From NCBI RefSeq assembly GCF_030159095.1, contig NZ_BRXS01000005.1, positions 372,001-436,000 on the forward strand: 64,000 bases of DNA, written 5' to 3'. Below the pieces are notes generated by a model. The model did not search any database. It was given only the letters and a program-made list of their open reading frames with translations, and had not been told where the DNA came from. Position 1 is the stretch's first letter. Each line of letters opens with the position of its first letter. The stretch is from Roseisolibacter agri (GTDB taxonomy: Bacteria > Gemmatimonadota > Gemmatimonadetes > Gemmatimonadales > Gemmatimonadaceae). A program made the position numbers and the translations under genes. Positions 54,128 to 61,982 of this stretch are shown here, piece by piece.

Positions 54128-55369
54128 TCACGGCGCGTTCGCCGCGCGGGCGGTGATCCAGCGGCGATAGCGCCTCGCTCGCCGCTTCGCCGCGAGCTGT
54201 GCGGTGATGAGCGCCCAGAGCGGCGAGACGTTCGGAGCGGTGAGCCTTCCCCGGCTGAGCCGGGCCAGCTGGTAGCGCACGGCGGACATGTGCGCCGACG
54301 AGGCGAGCGGCTTGTTCTTCCAGGTGATGGCCCTGAGCGCCGGCGCGTCGTCGCCGCCACGCCGCCACCGCTCCGGAAGGTCGGGCTGGATCGCGATCGC
54401 CGTGGCGATGCCAGCCATCGCGACGCCGCCGGCGATCACCTGCTCGGCGGCCGCACGCCGCCGGATGCCGCCGGTCACCATCAGCGGCATGGTCGCGACG
54501 GCGGCGATGTCGCGCGCGAAGTCGAGGAAGTAGGCCTCGCGCGCCAGCGTGCGCTCGTCGCGTGACGCGCCCATCATCGCCGGTGCTTCGTAGCTGCCGC
54601 CGGACAGCTCCACGAGGTCGACGCCGAGCGGGCCGATCATCGCCACCACCGCCCGCGCATCCTCGGGCGAGAAGCCGCCGCGCTGGAAGTCCGCCGAGTT
54701 GAGCTTCACCGCGACCGCAAACCCCGGCGACACCGCCGCGCGGACCGCGCGCACCACATCGACCAGCAACCGCGCCCGGTTCTCCAAGCTCCCACCCCAC
54801 CGGTCGGCACGGTGATTCGCGAGCGGAGAGAGGAACTGGCTGAGCAGATAGCCATGCGCGGCATGGATCTCGACGCCCGTGAACCTGGCCCGTTCCGCCA
54901 GCGCCGCGGTGGTCGCGAAGCGGTGTTCGACGTCCGCGATGTCGTCGGCCGTCATCGCACGCGGCACGGGGAACCGCTTCGACTGCGCGCCGAGGTCGAG
55001 CGCGATCGCCGACGGCGCGAGCGCGTCCTGGGCCAGTGCGGCCGGCGTCTGGCGGCCGGGATGGTTGATCTGCATCCACGCCTGCCCGCCGCCTGCCCGC
55101 ATGGCGCCCGCCCAGGCGCGGAAGCGGTCGAGGTGCCGGTCATCCTCCAGCACCACGCCGGCCGGGCCGGTCATGGCGCGCGCGTCCACCATCACGTTGC
55201 CGGTGATGATGAGGCCCGCACCGCCCTCGCCCCACGCGCGGTAGAGGCGGATCAGCGCGGCCGACGGCGCGTGGTCGGCGTCCGCCAGATTCTCCTCCAT
55301 CGCCGCCTTGGCGATGCGGTTGGGGATGATCGCTCCGTTGGGCAGCGTGAGCGGTGCGAACAGGGACAT
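54128..55369 (-). CDS. NADH:flavin oxidoreductase (old yellow enzyme family)
   Basis: The 413-residue TIM-barrel flavoenzyme starts at ATG 55369 (MSLFAPLTLPNGAIIPNRIAKAAMEE). Family motifs are clear: GGAGLIITGNVMVD, WMQINHPGRQTP with the FMN and substrate His, GVEIHAAHGYLLSQFLSPLANHRADRWGGSLENRARLL, VAVKLNSADFQRGGFSPEDA and VTGGIRRRAAAEQVI. It would reduce activated alkenes or quinones with NAD(P)H. It diverges from a MerR regulator and is read from a promoter with the 19-base spacer typical of MerR control. Enone, aldehyde or oxidative stress induction is likely. Relatives of this pair are common in Proteobacteria, so transfer is possible. Confidence 0.9.
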   Translation of the reverse strand: MSLFAPLTLPNGAIIPNRIAKAAMEENLADADHAPSAALIRLYRAWGEGGAGLIITGNVMVDARAMTGPAGVVLEDDRHLDRFRAWAGAMRAGGGQAWMQINHPGRQTPAALAQDALAPSAIALDLGAQSKRFPVPRAMTADDIADVEHRFATTAALAERARFTGVEIHAAHGYLLSQFLSPLANHRADRWGGSLENRARLLVDVVRAVRAAVSPGFAVAVKLNSADFQRGGFSPEDARAVVAMIGPLGVDLVELSGGSYEAPAMMGASRDERTLAREAYFLDFARDIAAVATMPLMVTGGIRRRAAAEQVIAGGVAMAGIATAIAIQPDLPERWRRGGDDAPALRAITWKNKPLASSAHMSAVRYQLARLSRGRLTAPNVSPLWALITAQLAAKRRARRYRRWITARAANAP

Positions 55370-55397
55370 GGCAGGGCTCCTGGGTCAACTTGCTCGA

Positions 55398-55428
55398 AGC
55401 ATAACCTTGGAGTTAAGTTGAAGGTCAA
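55398..55428 (-). promoter_or_regulatory. MerR-type promoter with 19-bp spacer for the oxidoreductase
   Basis: On the minus strand, TTGACC (55428-55423) and TATGCT (55403-55398) are separated by exactly 19 bases, the overlong spacing that MerR activators correct by DNA distortion. The spacer contains a dyad with CCTT/AAGG ends and a TTAA centre. The divergent MerR gene starts 26 bases beyond. Confidence 0.8.
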
Positions 55429-55454
55429 GGGGACACCTGAGGCCTGCGGGAGCG

Positions 55455-55862
55455 ATGACGATCGGTGAGCTGGCGAAGCGGAGCGGACTGACGCAGTCGC
55501 GCATCCGCTTCTACGAGAGGATCGGGCTGCTGACGACGGTCGAGCGCCGGGCCAACGGGTATCGCGTCTACCCGCCGGAGGCGCTCGTCATCCTCAGGGT
55601 GATCGCGATCGCCCAGTCCGCCGGGTTCAGCCTCGACGAGATCCGCACGCTGCTGCCGGACGACCGAGCGCACTGGGACCACGACGCGCTGACCGATACG
55701 CTGCGGCGAAAGGTCGCCGACATCGACGCGCTCGCATTGCGGCTCGCGCAGCGAAGGGCGCAGCTCGTCACGCTGATCGACGAGATCGAGGCGCGGCCGG
55801 ACGACATCGACTGCGCCGACAATGCGCGACGCGTGTTGGCGAGCCTGTTCGACGGCGACTAG
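55455..55862 (+). CDS. MerR-family transcriptional regulator
   Basis: The 135-residue protein starts at ATG 55455. The N-terminal winged HTH reads MTIGELAKRSGLTQSRIRFYERIGLLTTVERRANGYRVYPPEALVILRVI. A long dimerisation helix follows (DTLRRKVADIDALALRLAQRRAQLVTLIDEIE), then a short tail. One C-terminal Cys (DIDCADN) is present, so a thiol-based or small-molecule signal is possible, but metal-type Cys clusters are absent. It diverges from the old yellow enzyme gene over a MerR-type promoter and surely regulates it. Its stop codon lies in a 13-bp tandem repeat. Confidence 0.92.
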   Translation: MTIGELAKRSGLTQSRIRFYERIGLLTTVERRANGYRVYPPEALVILRVIAIAQSAGFSLDEIRTLLPDDRAHWDHDALTDTLRRKVADIDALALRLAQRRAQLVTLIDEIEARPDDIDCADNARRVLASLFDGD

Positions 55863-55892
55863 CGAGACGCGCTAGCGAGACGCGCTGGCGAG
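55859..55892. repeat. 13-bp tandem repeat holding two convergent stop codons
   Basis: CTAGCGAGACGCG occurs at 55859-55871 and 55872-55884, followed by a degenerate CTGGCGAG. The first copy provides the TAG of the MerR gene (plus) and the second the stop of the convergent DJ-1-like gene (minus), whose last residues read ASASR. Confidence 0.7.
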
Positions 55893-56579
55893 CCGCTCCA
55901 GACGCTCGGCCACCGTGTTCGCGGTCGCCTTCGCCGAGAACGGGTTCTGGCCGGTCACCAGTCGGCCGTCGGTCACGACGTGGGAGACGAACGGCAGCAG
56001 CGCCTTGCGGTACTCCGCGCCGCGTCGCGTCATCTCGGCCTCGGCGTTGTACGGCATGCGCTTCGCCACGCCGGCCAGCACCTCTTCCGTCCAGGAGAAG
56101 CCGGTCACCCGCCGGTGGGCCACGAGCAGCGTCCCGTCCGACAGCCGAGTGTTGAGCAGCCCGCAGTAGCCGTGGCAGACGGCGGAGACGACACCGCCCT
56201 GCTCCCAGATCGCGCGCGTGATGGTCTGCAGGCCCTCGCTGTCGGGAAAATCCCACATCACCGCATGGCCGCCGGTGAAGTAGATCGCGTCGAACTCCGC
56301 CGGATCGATCTCGTCGGGCCGCGCGGTCGACGCCAGCAGCGCCATACGCGCCGGATCGTCGAGCCAGGCTTTCGCGGACCGATCCAGCAGCGGCCACTTC
56401 AACGCGCGGGGCTCCAGCGGCGACCGTCCGCCCCGCGGGCTGACGATCCGCTGTTCGTAGCCCCGGTCGTCAAAGACGTCCCATGCGTGGGTCAGCTCGG
56501 AGAGCCACAGGCCGGTCGGGTGCGACGGGTCGTCGTAGTGCGCCACGTTGCTGACGACGTGGAGGATGCGCTTGCTCAT
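55872..56579 (-). CDS. DJ-1/PfpI-like (class I glutamine amidotransferase-fold) protein
   Basis: The 235-residue protein starts at ATG 56579 (MSKRILHVVSNVAHY); an ATG at 56588 is three codons upstream. Features include LSELTHAWDVFDDRGYEQRIVSPRGG, an acidic EIDPAEFDAIYFTGGHAVMWDFP, and the nucleophile elbow VVSAVCHGYCGLLNTRLSDG with its Cys. FSWTEEVLAGVAKRMPYNAEAEMTRRGAEY matches the Hsp31-like glyoxalase III branch. It probably detoxifies methylglyoxal or aids protein quality control. It converges with the MerR gene 9 bp away, which suggests a small electrophile-defence cluster with the oxidoreductase. Confidence 0.88.
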   Translation of the reverse strand: MSKRILHVVSNVAHYDDPSHPTGLWLSELTHAWDVFDDRGYEQRIVSPRGGRSPLEPRALKWPLLDRSAKAWLDDPARMALLASTARPDEIDPAEFDAIYFTGGHAVMWDFPDSEGLQTITRAIWEQGGVVSAVCHGYCGLLNTRLSDGTLLVAHRRVTGFSWTEEVLAGVAKRMPYNAEAEMTRRGAEYRKALLPFVSHVVTDGRLVTGQNPFSAKATANTVAERLERLASASR

Positions 56580-56764
56580 GGTGCCCACGTTTCCCCGCGT
56601 GTTGCAGCGCCGAAGTGGCGAGAACGCCGTGGCGCCGCCCTCGATGACGCTAACCCTGAACCCGACATCAGGGTCAAGGGTGCGCGTTCAACGGTGCCGC
56701 GCACGTGGGAACCGTCGCTGACCCGACTCGGCGTCCGCGTCTCACGGCCGTCGCTCGCCGGGCT

Positions 56765-57060
56765 TCAGAACCGCCCGCGTCCGGGGGCGGAGGGCGTGTC
56801 ACGATCGCCGTCGAGCCGCCGGAGCGCCGACGCGGCGTGCCCGCGCATGATGGGATCAGGCTCCTCGTCCAGCACGCGCGTCAGCACCCCGGCGTCGTCC
56901 GCCGTGCCCACATTCCGAGCGCCGCGGCCGCGTTGTGCTGCATCGCCGGCAGCCTGGCGCGTTTCATCGGCGAGCCGCGGAACGCCGCGCGGTACGCGTC
57001 GACGTCCATCCCCGGCACGTCGCGCGCGAAGGCGCGCGTCCCCGCCCGCGATCGCCGCGG
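56765..57060 (-). pseudogene. Decayed copy of the queG 3' end
   Basis: On the minus strand this encodes RAFARDV..MDVDAYRAAFRGSPMKRARLPAM, then in another frame NVGTADDAGVLTRVLDEEPD. Both match the C-terminus of QueG at 60280 (RAFARDVLAMDVDAYRAAFRGSPMK, NVGTADDVDVLTRVLHEEPD). DNA identity is clear, with an identical block of nearly 50 bases (about 56963-57010 versus 60530-60577). One base is missing near 56911-56935 relative to queG, shifting the frame. It lies in the 629-bp gap before PadR and is in the same orientation as queG, so the PadR/permease pair sits between direct repeats. Confidence 0.8.
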
Positions 57061-57104
57061 CCCACGGACGCGCGTCGCCCTGACCCCAGCCGGCGGCCCG
57101 CGGC

Positions 57105-57133
57105 TTGACCTCCATGCATGCATCACGTACATA
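57105..57133 (+). promoter_or_regulatory. Sigma-70-like promoter for the PadR/permease pair
   Basis: TTGACC (57105-57110) and TACATA (57128-57133) are separated by 17 bases. The spacer holds the palindrome ATGCATGCAT (57114-57123), a likely site for PadR autoregulation. Confidence 0.6.
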
Positions 57134-57175
57134 TGCAGCGCGCCAGTATGCGTCGCACAAATATGCGTTGCGCAA
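57131..57175. repeat. Three 15-bp tandem repeats in the PadR leader
   Basis: ATATGCAGCGCGCCA, GTATGCGTCGCACAA and ATATGCGTTGCGCAA follow one another exactly (57131, 57146, 57161). They sit around the expected transcription start and could be regulator binding sites. The local A+T content is higher than in neighbouring DNA. Confidence 0.6.
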
Positions 57176-57208
57176 GCAACCGGGGCGCGGACTCGAGGGG
57201 GCTCTGGA

Positions 57209-57574
57209 ATGGGGATGGATCGCGATCGCTCGGTCGAGCGGTTCCTGCCGCTGCGGCCCGTCGAGTTCGACGTGCTGCTGAGCCTGGCGGCCGGTGAGCG
57301 GCACGGCTACGGGATCATTCTCGACAGCGAGGCGCGCGGCGCGACTGCCGTGCCCGATGTCGGGACGCTCTACCGCGCCCTCCGCCGGATGCAGGACCAG
57401 GGGTTGATCGGCGCCTCGGCGCGCCGCGACGTGCCGGAGAGCGCCGACGAGCGCCGGCACTATTACCAGATCACGCCCCTGGGGCTGGAAGTCGCCCGGG
57501 CAGAGGCGCGGCGCCTGGCCGCGCTGATGCGCGCGGCCGCGGCCAGCGGGCTGATCGAGGCGGTAGCCACGTGA
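57209..57574 (+). CDS. PadR-family transcriptional regulator
   Basis: The 121-residue protein starts at ATG 57209 (MGMDRDRSVERFLPL); ATG 57215 is an alternative. The PadR winged helix reads EFDVLLSLAAGERHGYGIILDSEARGATAVPDVGTLYRALRRMQDQGLIGASA, then RRHYYQITPLGLEVARAEARRLAALM. Its stop overlaps the GTG start of the permease (GTGA), so the two are translationally coupled. It is the second PadR/ADOP pair in the window, after 32263. The promoter contains a palindrome and three tandem repeats consistent with autoregulation. Confidence 0.92.
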   Translation: MGMDRDRSVERFLPLRPVEFDVLLSLAAGERHGYGIILDSEARGATAVPDVGTLYRALRRMQDQGLIGASARRDVPESADERRHYYQITPLGLEVARAEARRLAALMRAAAASGLIEAVAT

Positions 57575-60294
57575 CCCTCCACGTCATGTCCAAGCAGCGG
57601 CACGTGCCCACGGATGGCGGTCGCGCGAACGAGGAGCGGTTGGTCCGGGCCTCGGACCGCTGGATGCGCCTCCTGCTCCGGCTCTACCCCGCCGACTTCC
57701 GCGACGAGATGGGGGAGGCCTTCCTCGAGACCTATCGCGACCGCAGCCGGGCGGCCGTCCGCGATGGAGGCGTGGCAGCGCTCGCCGGCGTCTGGCTGCT
57801 GTCGCTGGCGGACTCCACGCGCAACGGCCTCGGCGAGCGGATGCGGCCGGCGGTCGGCTGGCGCCGGAGCGGCAACTGGGGGCGCGACACCGAGCGCGCC
57901 GTCCGCCGGCTGGTGCGTGCGCCGCTGTTCACGCTCAGCATGATCGCGACGCTCACCGTGGGCCTGGGCGCGTTCGCGATGGTCGCCACCGTCGTGCAGA
58001 AGGTCCTGCTCGCCCCGCTGCCGTACGAGCGCCCGGACGACCTGTACCTCGTGTGGCGCGACTACGGGAAGGTCTTCGACCTCAAGCACGGCAGCCTGGC
58101 GGGGACCGACGTCGTGGCGCTCGGGGCCGCCGGCGGGGTGATCGAGGGCGCGGCGGGCGTGGACCGGGCGCGGGCGACGCTGACCGCGGCGGGATCCGGG
58201 TCGGACGACACCGCCCCGGAGCAGGTGAGCGTGCTCATCACCTCGCCCAACCTCTTCCACCTGCTCGGCGTCCGACCGGCGCTCGGGCGGACGTTCGCGG
58301 CGGGGGAAGCCGGACCCGGCCGGCCGGCCCTGGTCGTGCTCGGGCACGAGCTGTGGCAGCGGCGCTTCGGCGGCCGCCGCGACGTGGTCGGCGCCGACGT
58401 CGTGCTCGACGGCACGCCGTACCAGGTCATCGGGGTCCTGGGGCCGGACTTCCGCCTCGAGGGGGAGCTGGCGTCCGACGCGTACGTCACCCACCTCGTG
58501 AACCTCGCCGAGACGAACCCGGGCGCCGGCAGCTACAGCGTGATGATCCGCGCGCGGGCCGGCACGCCGCCGGCGCTGGTCGCGTCGGCCGTCGGTGCGG
58601 TCGGCAAGATGGTGGACGAGCGCGATTTCCAGGGGAAGGGGATCAGCCTCTACCCGGTGGGGATCAAGGCCGACCTGCTCGACGCGGTGCGAGCGCCCCT
58701 GCTGGTGCTCGGCGCCGCGGGCGTGCTCCTCGTGCTCGTGCTCGGCGTGAACATGGCGACGCTGCTGCTCGTGCGCGCGGCGCAGCGCGAGCGGGAGCTC
58801 GCGATCTCACGCGCACTCGGCGCGAACCGCCTGGCGCTGGTGCGCGCGACGCTGCTCGAGGCGGTGCTCCTCGGCACGGCGGGCGGCGCGCTGGGCGCGC
58901 TGGCGGCGGTGTGGGGCACGCGCGCGCTGGTCGCGCTCGCGCCGCTGGACCTCCCGCGCCGGGAGACCATCGCCGTCGACTGGCGCCTGGCGGCGGTGGT
59001 CGTCGGCGTCGGCGCGCTGCTCGGCGCGCTCGCCGGCACGCTGCCGGCCGTGTGGTCCACGCGCGCGGGGCTCGCCACGCTGCTCCGGAACGCCGCGGTG
59101 CGCGGGGGTGGGGGAGGCTACGGACCGCTGCGGCGCGCCATGGTCGTCGCCCAGGTGGCGCTCTCGCTCGTGCTGCTCAGCGCGGGCGGCCTCGTGGTCC
59201 GGAGCTTCGAGCACCTGCTCCGCATCGACCCCGGGTTCTCGCCGGCCGGCGTGCTCACGTTCGGGGTGCCGGTGCCCGGCGCGCGCTACCCGACCGACAC
59301 GCAGGTGGTGGCGGTGCACGAGCGGCTGCACCGCGCGCTCGCGGCGATCCCCGGCATCACCGCCGTGGGCGCGTCGGGAGCGCTCCCCCTGAGCGGCGAC
59401 CCGGCCCAGTCGACCGTCCACTTCCCGGGCGCGCCGGGCAACTCGGGGGACACGGAGCGCGACCGCCCGCTCGTCGACTACGTGCAGACGCGCGCGGGCT
59501 ACTTCGAGGCGCTGGGCATCCGCGTGCTCGCCGGCCGCGCGTTCGAGCCGACGCCGTCGCGCGGTGTCCGCGAGGCGGTGATCGACCGGACGCTGGCGCA
59601 GCGGTTCTTCCCGACGGGCAGCGCGGTCGGGGCGACGCTCGAGTTCTTCGACGACACGCTCCGCGTCGTGGGGGTCGTGGAGCACGCGCGGCTCCACGAC
59701 GTCCACCAGGACGGCCGGCCGCAGCTCTACGTGCGCGACGAGGACTACACGGAGAACGCGCTCAGCTTCGCGCTCCGCAGCGACCGCTCGCCGACCGGGC
59801 TCGTGCCGGAGGTGCGGGCCGCGATCGCGCGGGTCGATCCGCAGCTCGCCGTCTCGCAGGTCCGGTCGATGGACGAGATCGTGAGCGCGGCGGTGCAGCA
59901 GCCGCGCCTGAGCGCGGTGCTCCTGTCGGGCTTCTCGCTGGGCGCGCTGCTCCTCGCGGCCATGGGCCTCTACGGCGTCATCGCGGGATCGGTGAGCCGT
60001 CGGCGGCACGAGATCGCGGTGCGGCTCGCGCTCGGTGCGGACCACCGCCGCGTGCTGCGGCTGATCCTCGGTGAGGGGGCACGCCTGGTCGGCCTGGGAC
60101 TGCTCATCGGGGCGCCGGGGATCTACCTCGCGAGCCGCCTGGTGGGCGGCGTGCTGGTGGGCGTCTCCCCGTTCGATCCCCTCACGCTCGGCGCCGTCGC
60201 GGTCGGTCTGGCGCTCGTCGCCGCGGTGGCCTGCTACCTCCCCGCCCGTCGCGTCGCCGGGATCGAGCCAGCGCAGTCGCTACTCGAGAACTGA
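57571..60294 (+). CDS. ADOP-type (MacB/FtsX) ABC permease
   Basis: The 907-residue protein starts at GTG 57571, coupled to PadR. The N-terminal cytosolic part (RWMRLLLRLYPADFRDEMGEAFLETYRDR) is the usual ADOP lead-in. Then come a first helix (LFTLSMIATLTVGLGAFAMVATVV), a MacB-type periplasmic domain and FtsX helices (PLLVLGAAGVLLVLVLGVNMATLLLVRAA). A second copy of the module ends VSRRRHEIAVRLALGADHRRVLRLIL. It is an orphan permease with no ATPase nearby. Its last 15 bases overlap the convergent queG gene. The whole PadR/permease unit is bracketed by queG 3' sequences. Confidence 0.92.
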   Translation: MTLHVMSKQRHVPTDGGRANEERLVRASDRWMRLLLRLYPADFRDEMGEAFLETYRDRSRAAVRDGGVAALAGVWLLSLADSTRNGLGERMRPAVGWRRSGNWGRDTERAVRRLVRAPLFTLSMIATLTVGLGAFAMVATVVQKVLLAPLPYERPDDLYLVWRDYGKVFDLKHGSLAGTDVVALGAAGGVIEGAAGVDRARATLTAAGSGSDDTAPEQVSVLITSPNLFHLLGVRPALGRTFAAGEAGPGRPALVVLGHELWQRRFGGRRDVVGADVVLDGTPYQVIGVLGPDFRLEGELASDAYVTHLVNLAETNPGAGSYSVMIRARAGTPPALVASAVGAVGKMVDERDFQGKGISLYPVGIKADLLDAVRAPLLVLGAAGVLLVLVLGVNMATLLLVRAAQRERELAISRALGANRLALVRATLLEAVLLGTAGGALGALAAVWGTRALVALAPLDLPRRETIAVDWRLAAVVVGVGALLGALAGTLPAVWSTRAGLATLLRNAAVRGGGGGYGPLRRAMVVAQVALSLVLLSAGGLVVRSFEHLLRIDPGFSPAGVLTFGVPVPGARYPTDTQVVAVHERLHRALAAIPGITAVGASGALPLSGDPAQSTVHFPGAPGNSGDTERDRPLVDYVQTRAGYFEALGIRVLAGRAFEPTPSRGVREAVIDRTLAQRFFPTGSAVGATLEFFDDTLRVVGVVEHARLHDVHQDGRPQLYVRDEDYTENALSFALRSDRSPTGLVPEVRAAIARVDPQLAVSQVRSMDEIVSAAVQQPRLSAVLLSGFSLGALLLAAMGLYGVIAGSVSRRRHEIAVRLALGADHRRVLRLILGEGARLVGLGLLIGAPGIYLASRLVGGVLVGVSPFDPLTLGAVAVGLALVAAVACYLPARRVAGIEPAQSLLEN

Positions 60295-61494
60295 GCTGGC
60301 CCCTTCGCGATCAGGGCGGGGATCCGGCGCTGGCTGGCGTGGCGATCCGGGTCGACCAGGCGCCGAGTTTCGGGCGTCGAGCACGTCGAGCGCCCACGCG
60401 GCGTGCTGGCGGACGATGGAGTCGGGCTCCTCGTGTAGAACGCGGGTGAGCACGTCGACGTCGTCCGCCGTTCCTACGTTGCCGAGGACGACGGCCGCGT
60501 TGCGCTTCATCGCCGGCAGCTTCGCGCGCTTCATCGGCGAGCCGCGGAACGCCGCGCGGTACGCGTCGACGTCCATCGCCAGCACGTCGCGCGCGAAGGC
60601 GCGCGCGTCCTTCCCCGCGATCGCCGCGCGCGGCGCGAACGTCGGCTCCTTCAATTCGCTCGCGAAGCGCACGTTCCACGGGCACACGTCCTGACACACG
60701 TCGCACCCGTACGCGTGCGCGCCGATCCGCGCGCGCAGCGCCTCGGGGATCGCGCCGCGCTGCTCGATCGTCAGGTACGAGATGCAGCGCGTCGCGTCCA
60801 GCACGCGCGGCCCCACGAACGCGTCGGTGGGGCAGGCGTCGAGGCAGCGCGTGCACGTGCCGCAGCGGTCGGCCGCGAACGGCGCGTCGGGCGCGAGCTC
60901 GATCCCCAGCAGCAGCGCGCCCAGGAAGAAGAACGAGCCGCGCTGCGGGTTGATCAGGTTCGTGTTCTTCCCGAACCAGCCGAGTCCCGCGCGCCGCGCG
61001 AGGTCGCGCTCCAGCAGCGGGCCCGTGTCGACGTACGCGCGGCCCGGCACCGCGCGGCCCACGCGCGCCTCCACCCAGCGGTGCAGCGCCTCCAGGCGCG
61101 CCTGCATCACGTCGTGGTAGTCGTCGCCGCGCGCGTAGCGCGCCACCGGGCCGTCGGGCTCGCGGCCGCCGTAGTCGAGCGCCACGACGAGCGCGCTCAC
61201 CGCGGCGGCGCGCTCGGTCGTGTGCGCGCGCGACGCCGGCACCGTCAGCCGCGTGTCGCGGCGCTTCTCGGCCCCGCGCGCGAGGTAGTCCATCTCGCCC
61301 GCGTAGCCCGCCGCGATCCACGCGTCGAACGCGTCCGCCGACTCGGCGGGGCCCAGCCGCACCACGCCCGCGAGGTCGAAGCCGAGGCCGAACGCCTGCC
61401 CCTTGAGCAGCGTCGTGAGCGCGGCGACGTCCGCGGCGTCCGACGCGTCCGACGCGTCCGGCGTGGGCGCCGTCAGCGCTGCCGTCCCACCCAT
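60280..61494 (-). CDS. queG: Epoxyqueuosine reductase QueG
   Basis: The 404-residue protein starts at ATG 61494 (MGGTAALTAPTPDASDASDAADV). It catalyses the last step of queuosine biosynthesis, reducing epoxyqueuosine in tRNA with cobalamin and two [4Fe-4S] clusters. Motifs include YVDTGPLLERDLARRAGLGWFGKNTNLI with the catalytic Asp, and two cluster motifs: CGTCTRCLDACPT and CDVCQDVCPWN. A C-terminal HEAT-like region (NVGTADDVDVLTRVLHEEPDSIVRQHAAWAL) follows. The final about 30 residues (APGRPGSPRQPAPDPRPDREG) are low-complexity and run into the convergent permease gene by 15 bases. A second, broken copy of its 3' end lies at 56765. Confidence 0.95.
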   Translation of the reverse strand: MGGTAALTAPTPDASDASDAADVAALTTLLKGQAFGLGFDLAGVVRLGPAESADAFDAWIAAGYAGEMDYLARGAEKRRDTRLTVPASRAHTTERAAAVSALVVALDYGGREPDGPVARYARGDDYHDVMQARLEALHRWVEARVGRAVPGRAYVDTGPLLERDLARRAGLGWFGKNTNLINPQRGSFFFLGALLLGIELAPDAPFAADRCGTCTRCLDACPTDAFVGPRVLDATRCISYLTIEQRGAIPEALRARIGAHAYGCDVCQDVCPWNVRFASELKEPTFAPRAAIAGKDARAFARDVLAMDVDAYRAAFRGSPMKRAKLPAMKRNAAVVLGNVGTADDVDVLTRVLHEEPDSIVRQHAAWALDVLDARNSAPGRPGSPRQPAPDPRPDREGASSVLE

Positions 61495-61721
61495 CGCGCG
61501 TACCGGATCACGTCCTCGGCCGGCGGGATCGCGCCCTCGTCGCCGTAGGCCGTGTGCATGCGCCAGCGCACGTAGTCGCGCGACGGCACGGGCAGGAACG
61601 GCGGGCGCGCCCACCAGCGCCGCACGCGGAACCGCCACGCCACGCGCAGCAGGTCGATGGCGAGCGGGGGCGAGACGAGCGCGCGGGACGCGACGGCGAG
61701 CACGAGGCGGGGCCAGGACAT
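61473..61721 (-). CDS. Small conserved protein upstream of queG
   Basis: The 82-residue protein starts at ATG 61721 (MSWPRLVLAVASRALVSPPLAIDLL). An N-terminal hydrophobic/amphipathic stretch precedes a Trp/Arg-rich region and an ordered tail (VRWRMHTAYGDEGAIPPAEDVIRYARWVGRQR). It has no assigned function that I know of. Its stop lies 22 bases inside the queG start region, so the two genes overlap and are probably cotranscribed. The tail looks like a conserved short domain rather than chance coding. Confidence 0.7.
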   Translation of the reverse strand: MSWPRLVLAVASRALVSPPLAIDLLRVAWRFRVRRWWARPPFLPVPSRDYVRWRMHTAYGDEGAIPPAEDVIRYARWVGRQR

Positions 61722-61788
61722 GACCCCGAAATCTCGCCTCGCCGCCGACCCCCTTCAACTCACCGGGCGCGGTCGCGGCGCCCTGACG

Positions 61789-61902
61789 TCAGCGCTGGCT
61801 GGCCGCGGAGCCGAAGAGGTTCATCGCCACCCACCCCACCACCAGCACCAGCGCGAGCGCTACCAGCACCCAGCTCGATTTCCGGCCCCTCGAGTCCGCC
61901 AT
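61789..61902 (-). CDS. 37-residue single-pass membrane protein
   Basis: This very short gene starts at ATG 61902 behind a good GGAGG site 7 bases upstream. The product, MADSRGRKSSWVLVALALVL followed by VVGWVAMNLFGSAASQR, has a basic N-terminus and one hydrophobic helix of about 20 residues. It is too small for homology-based naming. The ribosome site, length and composition support translation. It lies divergent from the MazG-like gene and upstream of the queG cluster. Confidence 0.6.
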   Translation of the reverse strand: MADSRGRKSSWVLVALALVLVVGWVAMNLFGSAASQR

Positions 61903-61982
61903 TACGTTGCCTCCGTCGCATGCGTCCGCGGCCCGGAGTGCAGCTAGCGGACCATGCAGGCCCCACCCGTACTGCGCCCCCG

